NCBI GenBank assembly: GCA_965226245.1
Contig: CBDDCL010000012.1
Span: 1-64,000 of the forward strand
DNA: 64,000 nt
DNA from: CBDCYS01 sp965226245
Lineage (GTDB): Bacteria > Acidobacteriota > Terriglobia > Bryobacterales > UBA6623
Direction of reading: 5' to 3'
The position numbers were made by a program, and so were the translations under genes. The notes below the pieces were generated by a model. That model did no database searches. It was not told the DNA's origin and saw nothing but the letters and a program-made list of their open reading frames with translations. This document shows, piece by piece, positions 1 through 8,093 of this stretch (its first letter is position 1; each line of letters opens with the position of its first letter).

Positions 1-181
1 AGCAGATTCCACAACGCCCCTCGGATGAGACGGGGCGTTTTCGGCATTGCGGGCAGGTCTGTCGGCTGCTGGCAGTAAAGCTCCGCCGGCGGCTGTGGGA
101 GTAGCGACAGCGCCAGGTCGTTTTGCCGCCGATGCGTTTGCGGCCGAGCGGCCGCCGGCAGCGATCACAACGTGGTGGCAT
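1..181 (-). CDS. Possible zinc-ribbon protein, partial at left edge
   Basis: An open frame of 60 codons runs from an ATG at 179-181 off the left edge. It is rich in Arg and has paired cysteines (CDRC, CPQC, CGIC), which would suit a zinc-ribbon fold. I see no Shine-Dalgarno site. A hairpin with a T tract on the opposite strand (13-41) lies inside it, so the frame may not be a gene at all. Function unknown. Confidence 0.25.
   Translation of the reverse strand, partial: MPPRCDRCRRPLGRKRIGGKTTWRCRYSHSRRRSFTASSRQTCPQCRKRPVSSEGRCGIC
13..41 (+). terminator. Possible intrinsic terminator
   Basis: AACGCCCC (13-20) pairs with GGGGCGTT (32-39) around an 11-nt loop, and four T follow (38-41). This is the shape of a rho-independent terminator for a plus-strand gene lying left of the window. 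Confidence 0.5.
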
Positions 182-339
182 AAAGCGGTTGAGGGTTACT
201 TGTGAGGGGAAGCGGTGAGGTGAAGTGTACCAGCGATCAAGCGATGCGGGAAGGCTCGCATTGTCCACAATCCGCTTGGGTGTTGGGTGCGGGTTTCGGG
301 CAGCGGCCTGTCGGACAACTCGCCCGAATCTGAACCCGC

Positions 340-1425
340 TCAGTCCAGCAGGCTATAAGCCGTGTCCTCGCCAGCAGGCGTCTTCCACATGCGCGCAAAG
401 ATCGACTTGGGCTCCGTCAGAAAGTGTGACTTGAGCTCTTCCGAACCTGCGGCAACGGGCACCTTCTCGGTGTAGCGCTTGTTGCCGGTGATCCAGAACA
501 GCGGGGTCGGTTTCTGGGGGCTGACCATCGGATGAGCCGCTCTCTTACGCAGCTGCTCGGCCCAAGGATCGTCCAGGGTTTCGATCAGCACGGCGCGGAC
601 TCGAGGAATGCCGTAGAGCTTCATCAGGCGTTGTTGCCGCGCCTCTTTGTTGCCGGCCGTCACGCAGTAGAAGTAGACACGGAGCTTGGCGTAGAAGCGC
701 TTCTTGTTGGTCTCACGCTTGCGGTCGGCTTCGTAGAAAAAGTGCGCCCACTGCTGGCCTTCGGGGGCGTTGGGGAAGTTAAGAGAAAACAGCGCATCGG
801 GTCGCAGGGGGAGTCGCTTGCGCTCGGGGATCTCCTCATAGCTCGTCTTGCCGCGCTTGACGATCTTGGGAACCTCCAGGGCATGCTCGATCGGAGGGCC
901 CTGCCGCCAGTCGGCCAGAATGACTTCGCCTTCCGTCTCTCGGCAAGCAAGCTCCAGGTGGGCCCGAAAGCGGTTGATCATCAGGTCATGGTCGAGGAAA
1001 AGCAGCCGGCCGAGCGAGCGTTCCAGCTCGGATTGTTCAAAGAGTCGGGTGTAGGGATTCTTGCGGTTGGCCTCGACCACCTCCCAGGGGAAGTTTTCGA
1101 TTCCCGTGGTCGTTTGGTCAAGGAAGGATCGTAAGGCAGCGGCGTTGTCGAGGAAGTAGCACATCTCCCCAGGATTACGGCGTTGACGCAGCAGGGCTTG
1201 CGGGGCGAATCGATTGACAATCTGATGGTGAAAAAGCTGCTGCAGGTAGCGCTGGGTCACGCGGTGGTTGCCTCCGACCAGATGCAGGATCAGCGACGTC
1301 GGGATCAGGCGGTAGCGCGCGATCGTTTCGATGATGTCCAGCTTGCGATCCGTCGCTTTGCCAAGGCGGATCTGATCGGGTCGGCGCTTGAATTTGGGCA
1401 GGCGGATTTGAGGTCCGGTTTGCAT
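340..1425 (-). CDS. Replication-relaxation family protein
   Basis: A 361-aa protein that resembles the plasmid replication-relaxation (Replic_Relax) family. These proteins carry an N-terminal winged helix-turn-helix and are thought to act at plasmid origins or relaxosomes. Residues about 25-75 (DRKLDIIETIARYRLIPTS onward) look like the winged helix. The rest has an Arg/Lys-rich region and a patch around HFFYEADRKRETNKKR that is typical of the family's nuclease-like C-terminal part. It lies 21 nt downstream of the zinc-ribbon ATPase gene on the same strand, so the two are probably cotranscribed. This pairing suggests a transfer or maintenance function for a plasmid. Family assignment is from recall of sequence character, not from a search. 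Confidence 0.7.
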   Translation of the reverse strand: MQTGPQIRLPKFKRRPDQIRLGKATDRKLDIIETIARYRLIPTSLILHLVGGNHRVTQRYLQQLFHHQIVNRFAPQALLRQRRNPGEMCYFLDNAAALRSFLDQTTTGIENFPWEVVEANRKNPYTRLFEQSELERSLGRLLFLDHDLMINRFRAHLELACRETEGEVILADWRQGPPIEHALEVPKIVKRGKTSYEEIPERKRLPLRPDALFSLNFPNAPEGQQWAHFFYEADRKRETNKKRFYAKLRVYFYCVTAGNKEARQQRLMKLYGIPRVRAVLIETLDDPWAEQLRKRAAHPMVSPQKPTPLFWITGNKRYTEKVPVAAGSEELKSHFLTEPKSIFARMWKTPAGEDTAYSLLD

Positions 1426-1446
1426 GTTGGTGTTGGTTTTTAATGG

Positions 1447-4101
1447 CTAAGCCCTGCCGAAGACCTCCTCGTCATCGTCGGCGTCCGGGGGCGGCTTGAA
1501 CTGCTGGGCTTCGCGCTCCAAAGCCTCGGCCAGCGGGATGGTGTAGTGGGCGCGGGAGTGGGCAAGGATGGCCTCGACCTGGTTGTCGGCAGGCTTTTGA
1601 GGGGGTGGGTAGGTCTGGAGGTTGAAGCTGTCCTCGGCGCGGCCGCAGTTGACCACGGCTTCGCCAATGTCGAAGTTCTGCAGGGCTTCGGCGTCGAAGC
1701 CGGTAAAAGCTTTCTGCAGGTAGGCAGCATCGTCAACGCCCACGCGGAAGGCGACCTTGGTGTGAACGTTGCCGATGATGGCGTCGAGTACCTTGCCGTT
1801 GATCTGCGAGGTGAACTGGTGGGCCAGTACGAGCTGCAGGTTGTATTTGCGGGCTTCGGAGAGGATCTTTTCAAACGCCGATCCTTCGTCGGAGACGTAG
1901 TTTTGGAACTCGTCCACGTAGAGCGTAAAGGGCACGCGGGCTTCCGCCGGCATGGAGGCTCTCCGCATGGCGGCCATCTGGAGCTGCGAGATCATCAGCG
2001 AGCCCAAAAGCTGGGCAAAGTCCAGGCCAAGCTGGCCTTGAGAAAGGTTGGCCAGGAAGATCTTGCGGCCCTGCATCATCGAAGGAAAGTCAATCTTGGT
2101 CTCCGGCAAAGTAAAGATCAGCCGGGTGGTGTCGAGGGGGTTGAGGAACTTCGTGAACTTGTTGACGATCGGGTCGAGCGCGTTTTTGGGCAAGTTCGGG
2201 AACTGCTGCTGCCAGAAGCGCAACAGCATCGGGTTTTTAACTTCGGTGATCACCTTCTCCCGAAAAGGCTCGTCTACGAGCATGCGCTCGATGTCGGCAA
2301 AGGTCTTTCCGCCGGCGTCGATCAGGGTGTAGACCGTCATGCGCAGGATGTGTTCCATGCGCTCGCCCCAACTCTCGACCAGGCGGCGGAAGGAAACGAT
2401 CACCCCGTCGGCAACGAGCGCGTACTCCTCAGGGTTCTGGGCACCGGCAAGGACGTTGAAAGGCGCAACGTGCTGGCGGTCGGCGGGGTTGAAGTGGATC
2501 ACGTCCCCGACGCGCTCGGGGGGAATGTGAGGCAGAATGTCGGCGATCAGGTCGCCGTGGGGGTCGATCACGGCTAGGCCGGCGCCGGCTTCAATATCCT
2601 GCTTGATGGAGTGGATCAGCAGGGTCGACTTGCCGGACCCGGAAGCGCCAATCACGTAGACGTGTCGGGAGCGCAATTTATGGGGCAGGTAGACCTTCTG
2701 GATCTTGCCGAAATACTCGTTCTCTCCTAAAAGCACGCCTTCGGGCTCAAGCATGAAGTCCGGAGCCGGCTTGCGGCGTTTTGTCGAGCGCAGCAAGATC
2801 GGGCTGGCCACGGACTTGTGCGGAAAGTGCACAAAGCCAGCAAGCTCATCGGTGTTGAGGATGTTGCGCTGCCAGAGTTCCGCATACGGCACATCCTTCT
2901 CGGGGGCAAAGGGCTTAAAAAAATAGTCTTTGTCTAAGGGTGGGTAACGGAAGGCGAAAGCGCCGAAAAATTGTTGGGAGGACTCGGTGAGTTCGTTGGT
3001 TCGGTCGACGGTCGGGGCAAGGGCAGCGGTATAGATATTAACGTCCCAGAAGGGCGGGGATTTGGTCTTGCGATCCAGCAGCTGTTTGACAAGGGGTTTG
3101 GGTTCCATGCGCCCGCCGGTCATGGCGATCGAGAAGGCCTCGGCCATACCGACGTAGGCCTCCATAAGGAGACTACGGATGGGTAGTGCCGGGCGAAAGG
3201 CCAGCGACAGACAGAGCGCCTCGTCGGGGCGCAGCTGGTGCTCCACGAAGGTTAGGTAGGGAAGGAGGGGATCGGGGTTGAAGTCGGAGAAGGTACCGAT
3301 TGGACAAAGGGGCATATTCGTGCGCCAGGTCGAAAGCCGCTGGCAACAGCCTTGGAGGTCGGTGTCGGTGTCGTGCTCTTGAAACGCGGTGTTGGGATAA
3401 ACAGCCAGGATGTTCTCCTGGAGCGTTTGAAGAGCGACTTCGGTAGCAGTGAAAGCGGGGTAGATACATTCCTTGGTGCCGATCAGGGAATACATGAACC
3501 AGGGCGGTGAGGTGCGAGAGAGGTTGGCCAGAAAAGTTCGCGTGTTGTCGAGATTGACCGGATCTTCCGGAGAGGTCAGGACGCGCAGGCTGCACGTTGG
3601 AAGGGACTGCTTCTCGGCCGCGTTGTAGTAGTGACCACGGAGAAGGTGTGCGCGTTCCTCAGTGATGGCCTGCTTCACGGTCTCCTGAAAACGAGGTGGG
3701 GGCCAGCGCCGGCCAGCGGCGTTGTAGAAAGCATCGAAGGTGGTTTGAAAGACGGTCTCGGAGCCTAAGCCTTCGGGGACGCGGTAGTAGTGGGGTGTCC
3801 AGGAGCCACTCGGAGGATCGATGGCGTAATCGGCTGTGTAATTCGCTGAGTAGAGTGTTAGGAGAGGAAAACATTCCTTGGCGGTGAGGTCCCACAGCTG
3901 CTTTCCAGCCGCCACGTCAGCCGCGGCTTTGTCCATGTCTTTCTTGAGCTGCTCGGGTCCGCCAGGGTAGGTACTGGTAGGCCCCGAAGAAGTTGGCGTG
4001 TCGGACTGGGGTGGGTTCAGCGGGTTTCCACAGGAGCTACAGAATTTGGCGTCAGATGGGGGCGTGCCACCGCATTTTGAGCAGGGTTGGGGCACACTCA
4101 T
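1447..4101 (-). CDS. Zinc-ribbon VirD4/TraG-type DNA-transfer ATPase
   Basis: An 884-aa protein. Residues 8-27 hold a zinc ribbon (CSKCGG and CSSCGN). A central region of about 450 residues is not recognised. The C-terminal half is a P-loop motor of the VirD4/TraG/HerA group: GASGSGKST at about residue 490, AVIDPHGD just after, the Walker B-like LYVDEFQNY at about residue 730, and the late block HQFTSQINGKVLDAIIGNV that is typical of TraG-type proteins. It has no obvious N-terminal membrane helices, unlike the second coupling-type protein at 14.1 kb. It probably pumps or handles plasmid DNA in transfer or mobilisation. Neighbours are the replication-relaxation gene downstream and repA upstream on the same strand. 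Confidence 0.8.
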   Translation of the reverse strand: MSVPQPCSKCGGTPPSDAKFCSSCGNPLNPPQSDTPTSSGPTSTYPGGPEQLKKDMDKAAADVAAGKQLWDLTAKECFPLLTLYSANYTADYAIDPPSGSWTPHYYRVPEGLGSETVFQTTFDAFYNAAGRRWPPPRFQETVKQAITEERAHLLRGHYYNAAEKQSLPTCSLRVLTSPEDPVNLDNTRTFLANLSRTSPPWFMYSLIGTKECIYPAFTATEVALQTLQENILAVYPNTAFQEHDTDTDLQGCCQRLSTWRTNMPLCPIGTFSDFNPDPLLPYLTFVEHQLRPDEALCLSLAFRPALPIRSLLMEAYVGMAEAFSIAMTGGRMEPKPLVKQLLDRKTKSPPFWDVNIYTAALAPTVDRTNELTESSQQFFGAFAFRYPPLDKDYFFKPFAPEKDVPYAELWQRNILNTDELAGFVHFPHKSVASPILLRSTKRRKPAPDFMLEPEGVLLGENEYFGKIQKVYLPHKLRSRHVYVIGASGSGKSTLLIHSIKQDIEAGAGLAVIDPHGDLIADILPHIPPERVGDVIHFNPADRQHVAPFNVLAGAQNPEEYALVADGVIVSFRRLVESWGERMEHILRMTVYTLIDAGGKTFADIERMLVDEPFREKVITEVKNPMLLRFWQQQFPNLPKNALDPIVNKFTKFLNPLDTTRLIFTLPETKIDFPSMMQGRKIFLANLSQGQLGLDFAQLLGSLMISQLQMAAMRRASMPAEARVPFTLYVDEFQNYVSDEGSAFEKILSEARKYNLQLVLAHQFTSQINGKVLDAIIGNVHTKVAFRVGVDDAAYLQKAFTGFDAEALQNFDIGEAVVNCGRAEDSFNLQTYPPPQKPADNQVEAILAHSRAHYTIPLAEALEREAQQFKPPPDADDDEEVFGRA

Positions 4102-4555
4102 AGTGCCCAGGATTATACCTCCCCTGAAGGCCAGTCCCCTGCCCTGCCCTGCCCTGCTCTGCTGATGTGGCGGCTGCTTCCTTTTTGCCGGCGTCGATGG
4201 GGGGGCTTTGGGGGGTCTCCGCCGACAGGCACGCAGTGCACTGGAGGCGGTTGGTAAGGGCCAGTCCCGTCCGTCCGCACGGTCAGGGCGCGCAGGCTAC
4301 CCCTTGTTTTGGCGAGGTCGACCGATAGGGAGATACCGAGTCCTGGAACGGTCCTGCTGCAAGTTGCGGCAGGTTTGTCCGGCACGGGCAAAAGTGTAAT
4401 CAGCAATCAGTAATGCTGAAAAAAAAGGGGTAGCCTGCGCGGTTAGCGCGGCGGACGGCGTCGTGATTCCGGGCCTCTGGCCCGCGCAGTGGTACATAAC
4501 TACTATGTACGTAAGCTATGTACCGCCTGGCTGCGGACAGCCAGAAAAATCCCCC
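4102..4555. other. Intergenic region between ATPase gene and repA
   Basis: No convincing gene. It contains a short CCCTG tandem tract (about 4137-4155), G-rich stretches, and a cluster of TATGTAC-type repeats near the repA end. It should hold the promoter of the minus-strand ATPase operon, but I cannot pick the boxes with confidence. Confidence 0.5.
4491..4524. repeat. Inverted/direct TATGTAC repeats, candidate operator
   Basis: GGTACATA (4491-4498) is the exact reverse complement of TATGTACC (4517-4524), and a third TATGTAC lies between them at 4504-4510. Three half-sites in 34 bp upstream of a minus-strand operon suggest a repressor or partition binding site. Function is inferred only from symmetry. 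Confidence 0.4.
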
Positions 4556-6265
4556 TTAGGAGGGGTCGGGTTTGGGGGCCTCGTCAGAGGCCGTAGGTGG
4601 CCCTGTGGGGGCCGGGGATTGGGTGTTGGGGTCAGAGGCCGATAGGGCGGCTGCCGGCTTCTGGGGGGCTGTTTTTTGCTGCCTGAGAAACTCCTCGAAG
4701 GTAGGCAGCGTCAGACGCTTGGCGATCTCGTTGCGGACGCCGAGCTTGGCTAGGCGCTCGACTTCGGAGGCGTGTTGGGGGTCGCGCCAGAAGGTGTATT
4801 GGTCGGTGAGCTTCTTCTTGTGCTGGCTCAGGAGGAATTGGAATTCTTCAGCGGAGACCTGCTCGTCCATGTAGCGTTTGGTTTCCGCTTCTTGGAAATC
4901 TGCGTAGGCTCGCTCAAGGCGGCTTTGCTCAGCTTGCAGCTGCCGGCGCTTGGCGGCGGCGGCTTCTCGATCGCGCTTTTGTTTGCGCGTCTCGAAGGTC
5001 TCGGGAAGCTTGCTCTTCCCGCGGATCAGGTTGGCTAGAAAACCTGGACCGACGTTCTGTTGGTCGTCGAAGTAGTGGAGGCAGTCGGCGATGTGATCTT
5101 GTTGGGCGGTGTTCGCGTTGGTCAGAGTGCGGCGGGCGACAGTTTCGGTGACGCCACGCTCGATGAGGCCGCGTAAGAGTTCCGCGTTGACCGTTGGATC
5201 GTTAACTGGGGTCGGGCGGTTCCCTGCCCCCTGCTGTGAGCCGGAGCTGGGTTGAACGTCGATGGTTCTGGGTTTGTGCCGGCGATTTCCCTGGAAGGAG
5301 TCGAACTCGGCGCGGGCCTTGGGGCCGGGTTTGTAGTAGATGAACCAGTCGGGGCTCCCCTGCTCGTCGGTGGTCCGGTCGTAGCGGAGTTTGGAGATGT
5401 AGCCCGATTTAAGATGATGGCGATGGAGCTTGGCCATCTGAATCTGCATGTGGCGTCGGTCGGGATAGTGGGTTTGAGGCGCGAAGGTGCAGTACTCCGA
5501 GTAGCGGAGTTTGGCCTCAGGGCGGCGGTGCTTAAGGGCGGCGAAGATTCGGAAGCTCAAGAGTTCGTAGAAGCGCTGAGCGGCGGGCGGTAGAGCTTGG
5601 AGGTAGTCATAGTCGAGAGGTCGCCGAGCCGCGTTGTTGATGATCTGAAAAAAGGGGTCGTTGAGACGCAGGTAAACGGCGTCGGCTTCGGAGCCGTCTT
5701 CGAACCTGTCACTGCGGAAGCGGAGGTTGTAGCGCGTGAAGGCTTCTTCAATGTGAACCTCTCGCCCGTCTCTACCCTCTTTACCTGTGAAGGAGAACTT
5801 GGCTGTGATGAAGGTAGAAGCGTTTTGGAGGAGGGCCCTCTTGACTTTGGTAGTGTCGCCGCCGAGATTGAGTTGCCGTGCGATCTCGCGGAGACTGCCG
5901 AGGCGGACGTAGCGAGAGGACAAGGGGCGATCTAGCTCGTCGAGGCGGCGATCGACAATGAGCTTATCTGTCTTGAAGGCGAGTTGTCGTGGCGCGCCGT
6001 AGCCGGCGTTGGGTGAAACTTCCCAGCGGAAGGTGACTCGGCCACTCTCTGATGATCGCTGGAGAATTCTGATCGGTGTGTTTGAGGTCTTCGACAGCTG
6101 ATGGATAGGCAGACGGGAAAAGACGGTCTCGGTCCGGATCGCGTTGATTGAAGTAAGCTGTCCCCTGTCCCCTGCTGGAGCTGATTGGACTTCCTGATCA
6201 GGAAGGGGTTGGGGCATTTTAGGACCAGCAGTATTCTGCTCTGGTTGTTGTGGAGATTGTCCCAT
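4556..6265 (-). CDS. repA: Replication initiator protein A (RepA-type)
   Basis: A 569-aa protein whose residues about 45-330 resemble plasmid replication initiator protein A. They carry blocks such as FSRLPIHQLSK, LGSLREIARQLNL and YDYLQALPPAAQRFYELLSFR, and two winged-helix DNA-binding lobes are expected. Residues 330-569 are a low-complexity, charged tail with a helical, Gln/Glu/Arg-rich stretch (about 430-510) that may be a coiled coil, and a Pro/Ala-rich end. Five iterons lie about 160 bp upstream of its start, which fits binding and origin opening by this protein. The start at 6265 was chosen because it is the first ATG of the frame; the conserved core begins later. Confidence 0.75.
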   Translation of the reverse strand: MGQSPQQPEQNTAGPKMPQPLPDQEVQSAPAGDRGQLTSINAIRTETVFSRLPIHQLSKTSNTPIRILQRSSESGRVTFRWEVSPNAGYGAPRQLAFKTDKLIVDRRLDELDRPLSSRYVRLGSLREIARQLNLGGDTTKVKRALLQNASTFITAKFSFTGKEGRDGREVHIEEAFTRYNLRFRSDRFEDGSEADAVYLRLNDPFFQIINNAARRPLDYDYLQALPPAAQRFYELLSFRIFAALKHRRPEAKLRYSEYCTFAPQTHYPDRRHMQIQMAKLHRHHLKSGYISKLRYDRTTDEQGSPDWFIYYKPGPKARAEFDSFQGNRRHKPRTIDVQPSSGSQQGAGNRPTPVNDPTVNAELLRGLIERGVTETVARRTLTNANTAQQDHIADCLHYFDDQQNVGPGFLANLIRGKSKLPETFETRKQKRDREAAAAKRRQLQAEQSRLERAYADFQEAETKRYMDEQVSAEEFQFLLSQHKKKLTDQYTFWRDPQHASEVERLAKLGVRNEIAKRLTLPTFEEFLRQQKTAPQKPAAALSASDPNTQSPAPTGPPTASDEAPKPDPS

Positions 6266-6423
6266 ATACAGTGGTTCAACAACAACTAGATGCGAGGGGT
6301 TAGGGTGATGTTGAAGTATCGCACTTCCCTGCTCTCTTGGTTGTTGTTGTCTTAAGAGTCTTACAAAGTCTAATAGTCTAGGGCGGGATCAGCCTTTATT
6401 GATGGGGGGTTTGCGAGGATTTG

Positions 6424-6533
6424 GCTACCTCAAGGCGTGCAGTTGGCTACCCCAAAGCGTGCGAGGTGCTACCTCAAGGCGTGCAGTTGGCTACCCCAAA
6501 GCGTGCGAGGTGCTACCTCAAGGCGTGCAGTCT
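6424..6533. repeat. Five tandem 22-bp iterons (replication origin)
   Basis: Five contiguous 22-bp units start at 6424, 6446, 6468, 6490 and 6512. Two forms alternate: GCTACCTCAAGGCGTGCAGT (units 1, 3, 5) and GCTACCCCAAAGCGTGCGAG (units 2, 4). They share GCTACC-CAA-GCGTGC. This arrangement beside a rep gene is what iteron-controlled plasmid origins look like. The AT-rich stretch at 6540-6595 beside it is a candidate unwinding site. Confidence 0.85.
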
Positions 6534-6921
6534 GTAGAAGAAGCACATGTTTATTATAAGTCCTTTGTTTTCATAATTATAACACGGATATGCGAGGCGG
6601 TAAAGAGCCGCTCCCGCTTGGACAACCCTCCTTGCAGTCGGCAAGCCGGGATCGGATGGGTGCAGGGGAGAGTGGGGCCCCGGGTGTGCTTAGCTCGCGC
6701 TCAGTACGGCCAAGGCCCCGCCTCGCGGCTGAGGGCATGAGCACGAGCGGCACCTGCGGTCTGGGCGGTTGTCAACGCCTGGAACCGAGACCGAGTGCCG
6801 TACACTTCGGAGTCTCGGCGACACACAGGGAAGCAAGCCTGGGGCCTCGTAGTGATTGTAGCGGGTTCCCGTGCGTAGGTCTGCTTTCAACTTGTTGAAA
6901 ACACATTAGTTATATATGATT
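6534..6921. other. AT-rich segment and gene-free region beside iterons
   Basis: About 6540-6595 is clearly AT-richer than its surroundings and could be the melting region of the origin. From 6600 to 6920 I see no supported gene. Confidence 0.4.
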
Positions 6922-6948
6922 CCACTGTCTCAAAAGGAGGGACAGTGG
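6922..6948 (+). promoter_or_regulatory. Hairpin that encloses a Shine-Dalgarno site
   Basis: CCACTGTC (6922-6929) is the perfect reverse complement of GACAGTGG (6941-6948). The loop contains the strong ribosome-binding sequence AAGGAGG (6934-6940), and the ATG follows immediately at 6949. In the mRNA this stem would place the ribosome site in the loop and abut the start codon. Confidence 0.5.
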
Positions 6949-7002
6949 ATGACGAAGCAACGAGTTGATTTTCGACACATCAAAGAGACGGTCTCGATCG
7001 AA
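6949..7002 (+). pseudogene. Start of a CHC2-primase-like gene, cut off
   Basis: After a strong Shine-Dalgarno site the frame reads MTKQRVDFRHIKETVSIE. This resembles the first residues of CHC2 zinc-finger (DnaG-type primase) proteins, which often begin with a VDF..IK..VS motif. The similarity stops at about 7000, and the sequence then continues as VirB4 in another frame. I read this as the 5' stub of a primase-like gene joined to virB4 by a deletion. Short match, so uncertain. Confidence 0.35.
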
Positions 7003-7034
7003 CCCCCTACTACTACGATCTGTTCAAAGGAGAC

Positions 7035-8090
7035 GTGGGACATACGCTGGTGCTTGGCGCGACCGGCGCGGGTAAAAGTTTCGCACTCAACTTCCTTCTA
7101 GTTCAAGCGCTGCAATACGATCCGCGTATTCTCATTCTCGATCTAGGCGGCTCCTACCGCTGGCTGACCCAGTTTCTAGGCGGAGGCTACATGGAGCTAT
7201 CGCCGGAAACTGACGCGGGCGGAGGCTTTCGCTTACGGCCCTTCTCCCTTCCGGCAGGCGAGCGAACCTTCGGATTCCTTGCCGGATGGATTGCGCGGCT
7301 GTTGCGAATCGGCGGCTGGACACTCGGCGGGGAAGACCCCAGCGAGATTCGCGCCCGCGTCGAAGATATCTATGCCTTCGCACCCGCACGGCGGACCCTT
7401 GGGGTGCTGGTGCGTTCGCTGCCCTCAAAAATGTGGCCCGCTATGGGGCGCTGGCATGGAGATGGCGCGTGGGGTCGATATTTCGATAACGCGGCGGACG
7501 CTGACGACCTCAACTTCGAGGACTGGCAGGTGATCGACATGGCGGGCGCGGCGGAGCACGAGGACTTGTGCGAAGCGGCGCTGTTCTACCTTCTCGAACG
7601 GTTGCGGCTGACTTTGGAGAACCCCGACGAGACGGCCAGGGTAAAACTCATGGTGGTCGATGAAGCGTGGCGCTACCTCCAAGACCCGGCTGTACTTTCC
7701 TATCTCGCGGAAGCCGCTAAGACGTGGCGCAAGAAAAACGCCGCGCTGATTATCGCCACGCAAAGCGCCGTGGACGTGACCGGGACCGCGGGGGCGGAAG
7801 CCTTGCTCGAATCCATGCCGACCAAGCTGTTTCTCGCCAACCCCGACTTGCCGGACAAAGCCGCCGAAACCTTCCGGCTCAACCCTTCCGAAGTCAATAC
7901 CATTCGCGGCTTGATCCCCAAGCGCGAGCTTTATCTACGCCGCACCGACGCGGCGGGTATCTTGCGGCTTGAAGTCGATCCGGCCAGCTACTGGCTCTAT
8001 ACCTCGTCGCCCGTCGATGCTCACAAGCGCGCCGAGGCAGTCCGCGAGTACGGCCTCGTCGAGGCCATTGAACACCTATCCAGGAGGTAG
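7035..8090 (+). CDS. virB4: VirB4/TrbE-type T4SS ATPase, N-terminally truncated
   Basis: A 351-aa C-terminal motor domain of the VirB4/TrbE ATPase that energises type IV secretion at the inner membrane. The Walker A motif GATGAGKS is at residues 8-15 and Walker B MVVDEAW ends near residue 211; the late block IATQSAVDV and C-terminal helices are present. Full VirB4 proteins are about 800 residues, so the N-terminal half is missing. The conserved lead-in PYYYDLFKGDVGHTL continues upstream in frame to about 7003, where similarity breaks and an in-frame stop occurs (6966). The GTG at 7035 is the only start on offer, and the protein may not be functional. Its stop overlaps the Shine-Dalgarno site of virB9. 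Confidence 0.8.
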   Translation: MGHTLVLGATGAGKSFALNFLLVQALQYDPRILILDLGGSYRWLTQFLGGGYMELSPETDAGGGFRLRPFSLPAGERTFGFLAGWIARLLRIGGWTLGGEDPSEIRARVEDIYAFAPARRTLGVLVRSLPSKMWPAMGRWHGDGAWGRYFDNAADADDLNFEDWQVIDMAGAAEHEDLCEAALFYLLERLRLTLENPDETARVKLMVVDEAWRYLQDPAVLSYLAEAAKTWRKKNAALIIATQSAVDVTGTAGAEALLESMPTKLFLANPDLPDKAAETFRLNPSEVNTIRGLIPKRELYLRRTDAAGILRLEVDPASYWLYTSSPVDAHKRAEAVREYGLVEAIEHLSRR

Positions 8091-8093
8091 CTC

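Noticed and set aside
532..1134. 200-aa plus-strand frame opposite the replication-relaxation gene
   Set aside because: It is the shadow of the minus-strand gene, without domain sense or start signal.
1546..2577. 343-aa plus-strand frame opposite the zinc-ribbon ATPase
   Set aside because: Shadow frame in GC-rich coding DNA; the minus strand has Walker motifs in the correct order.
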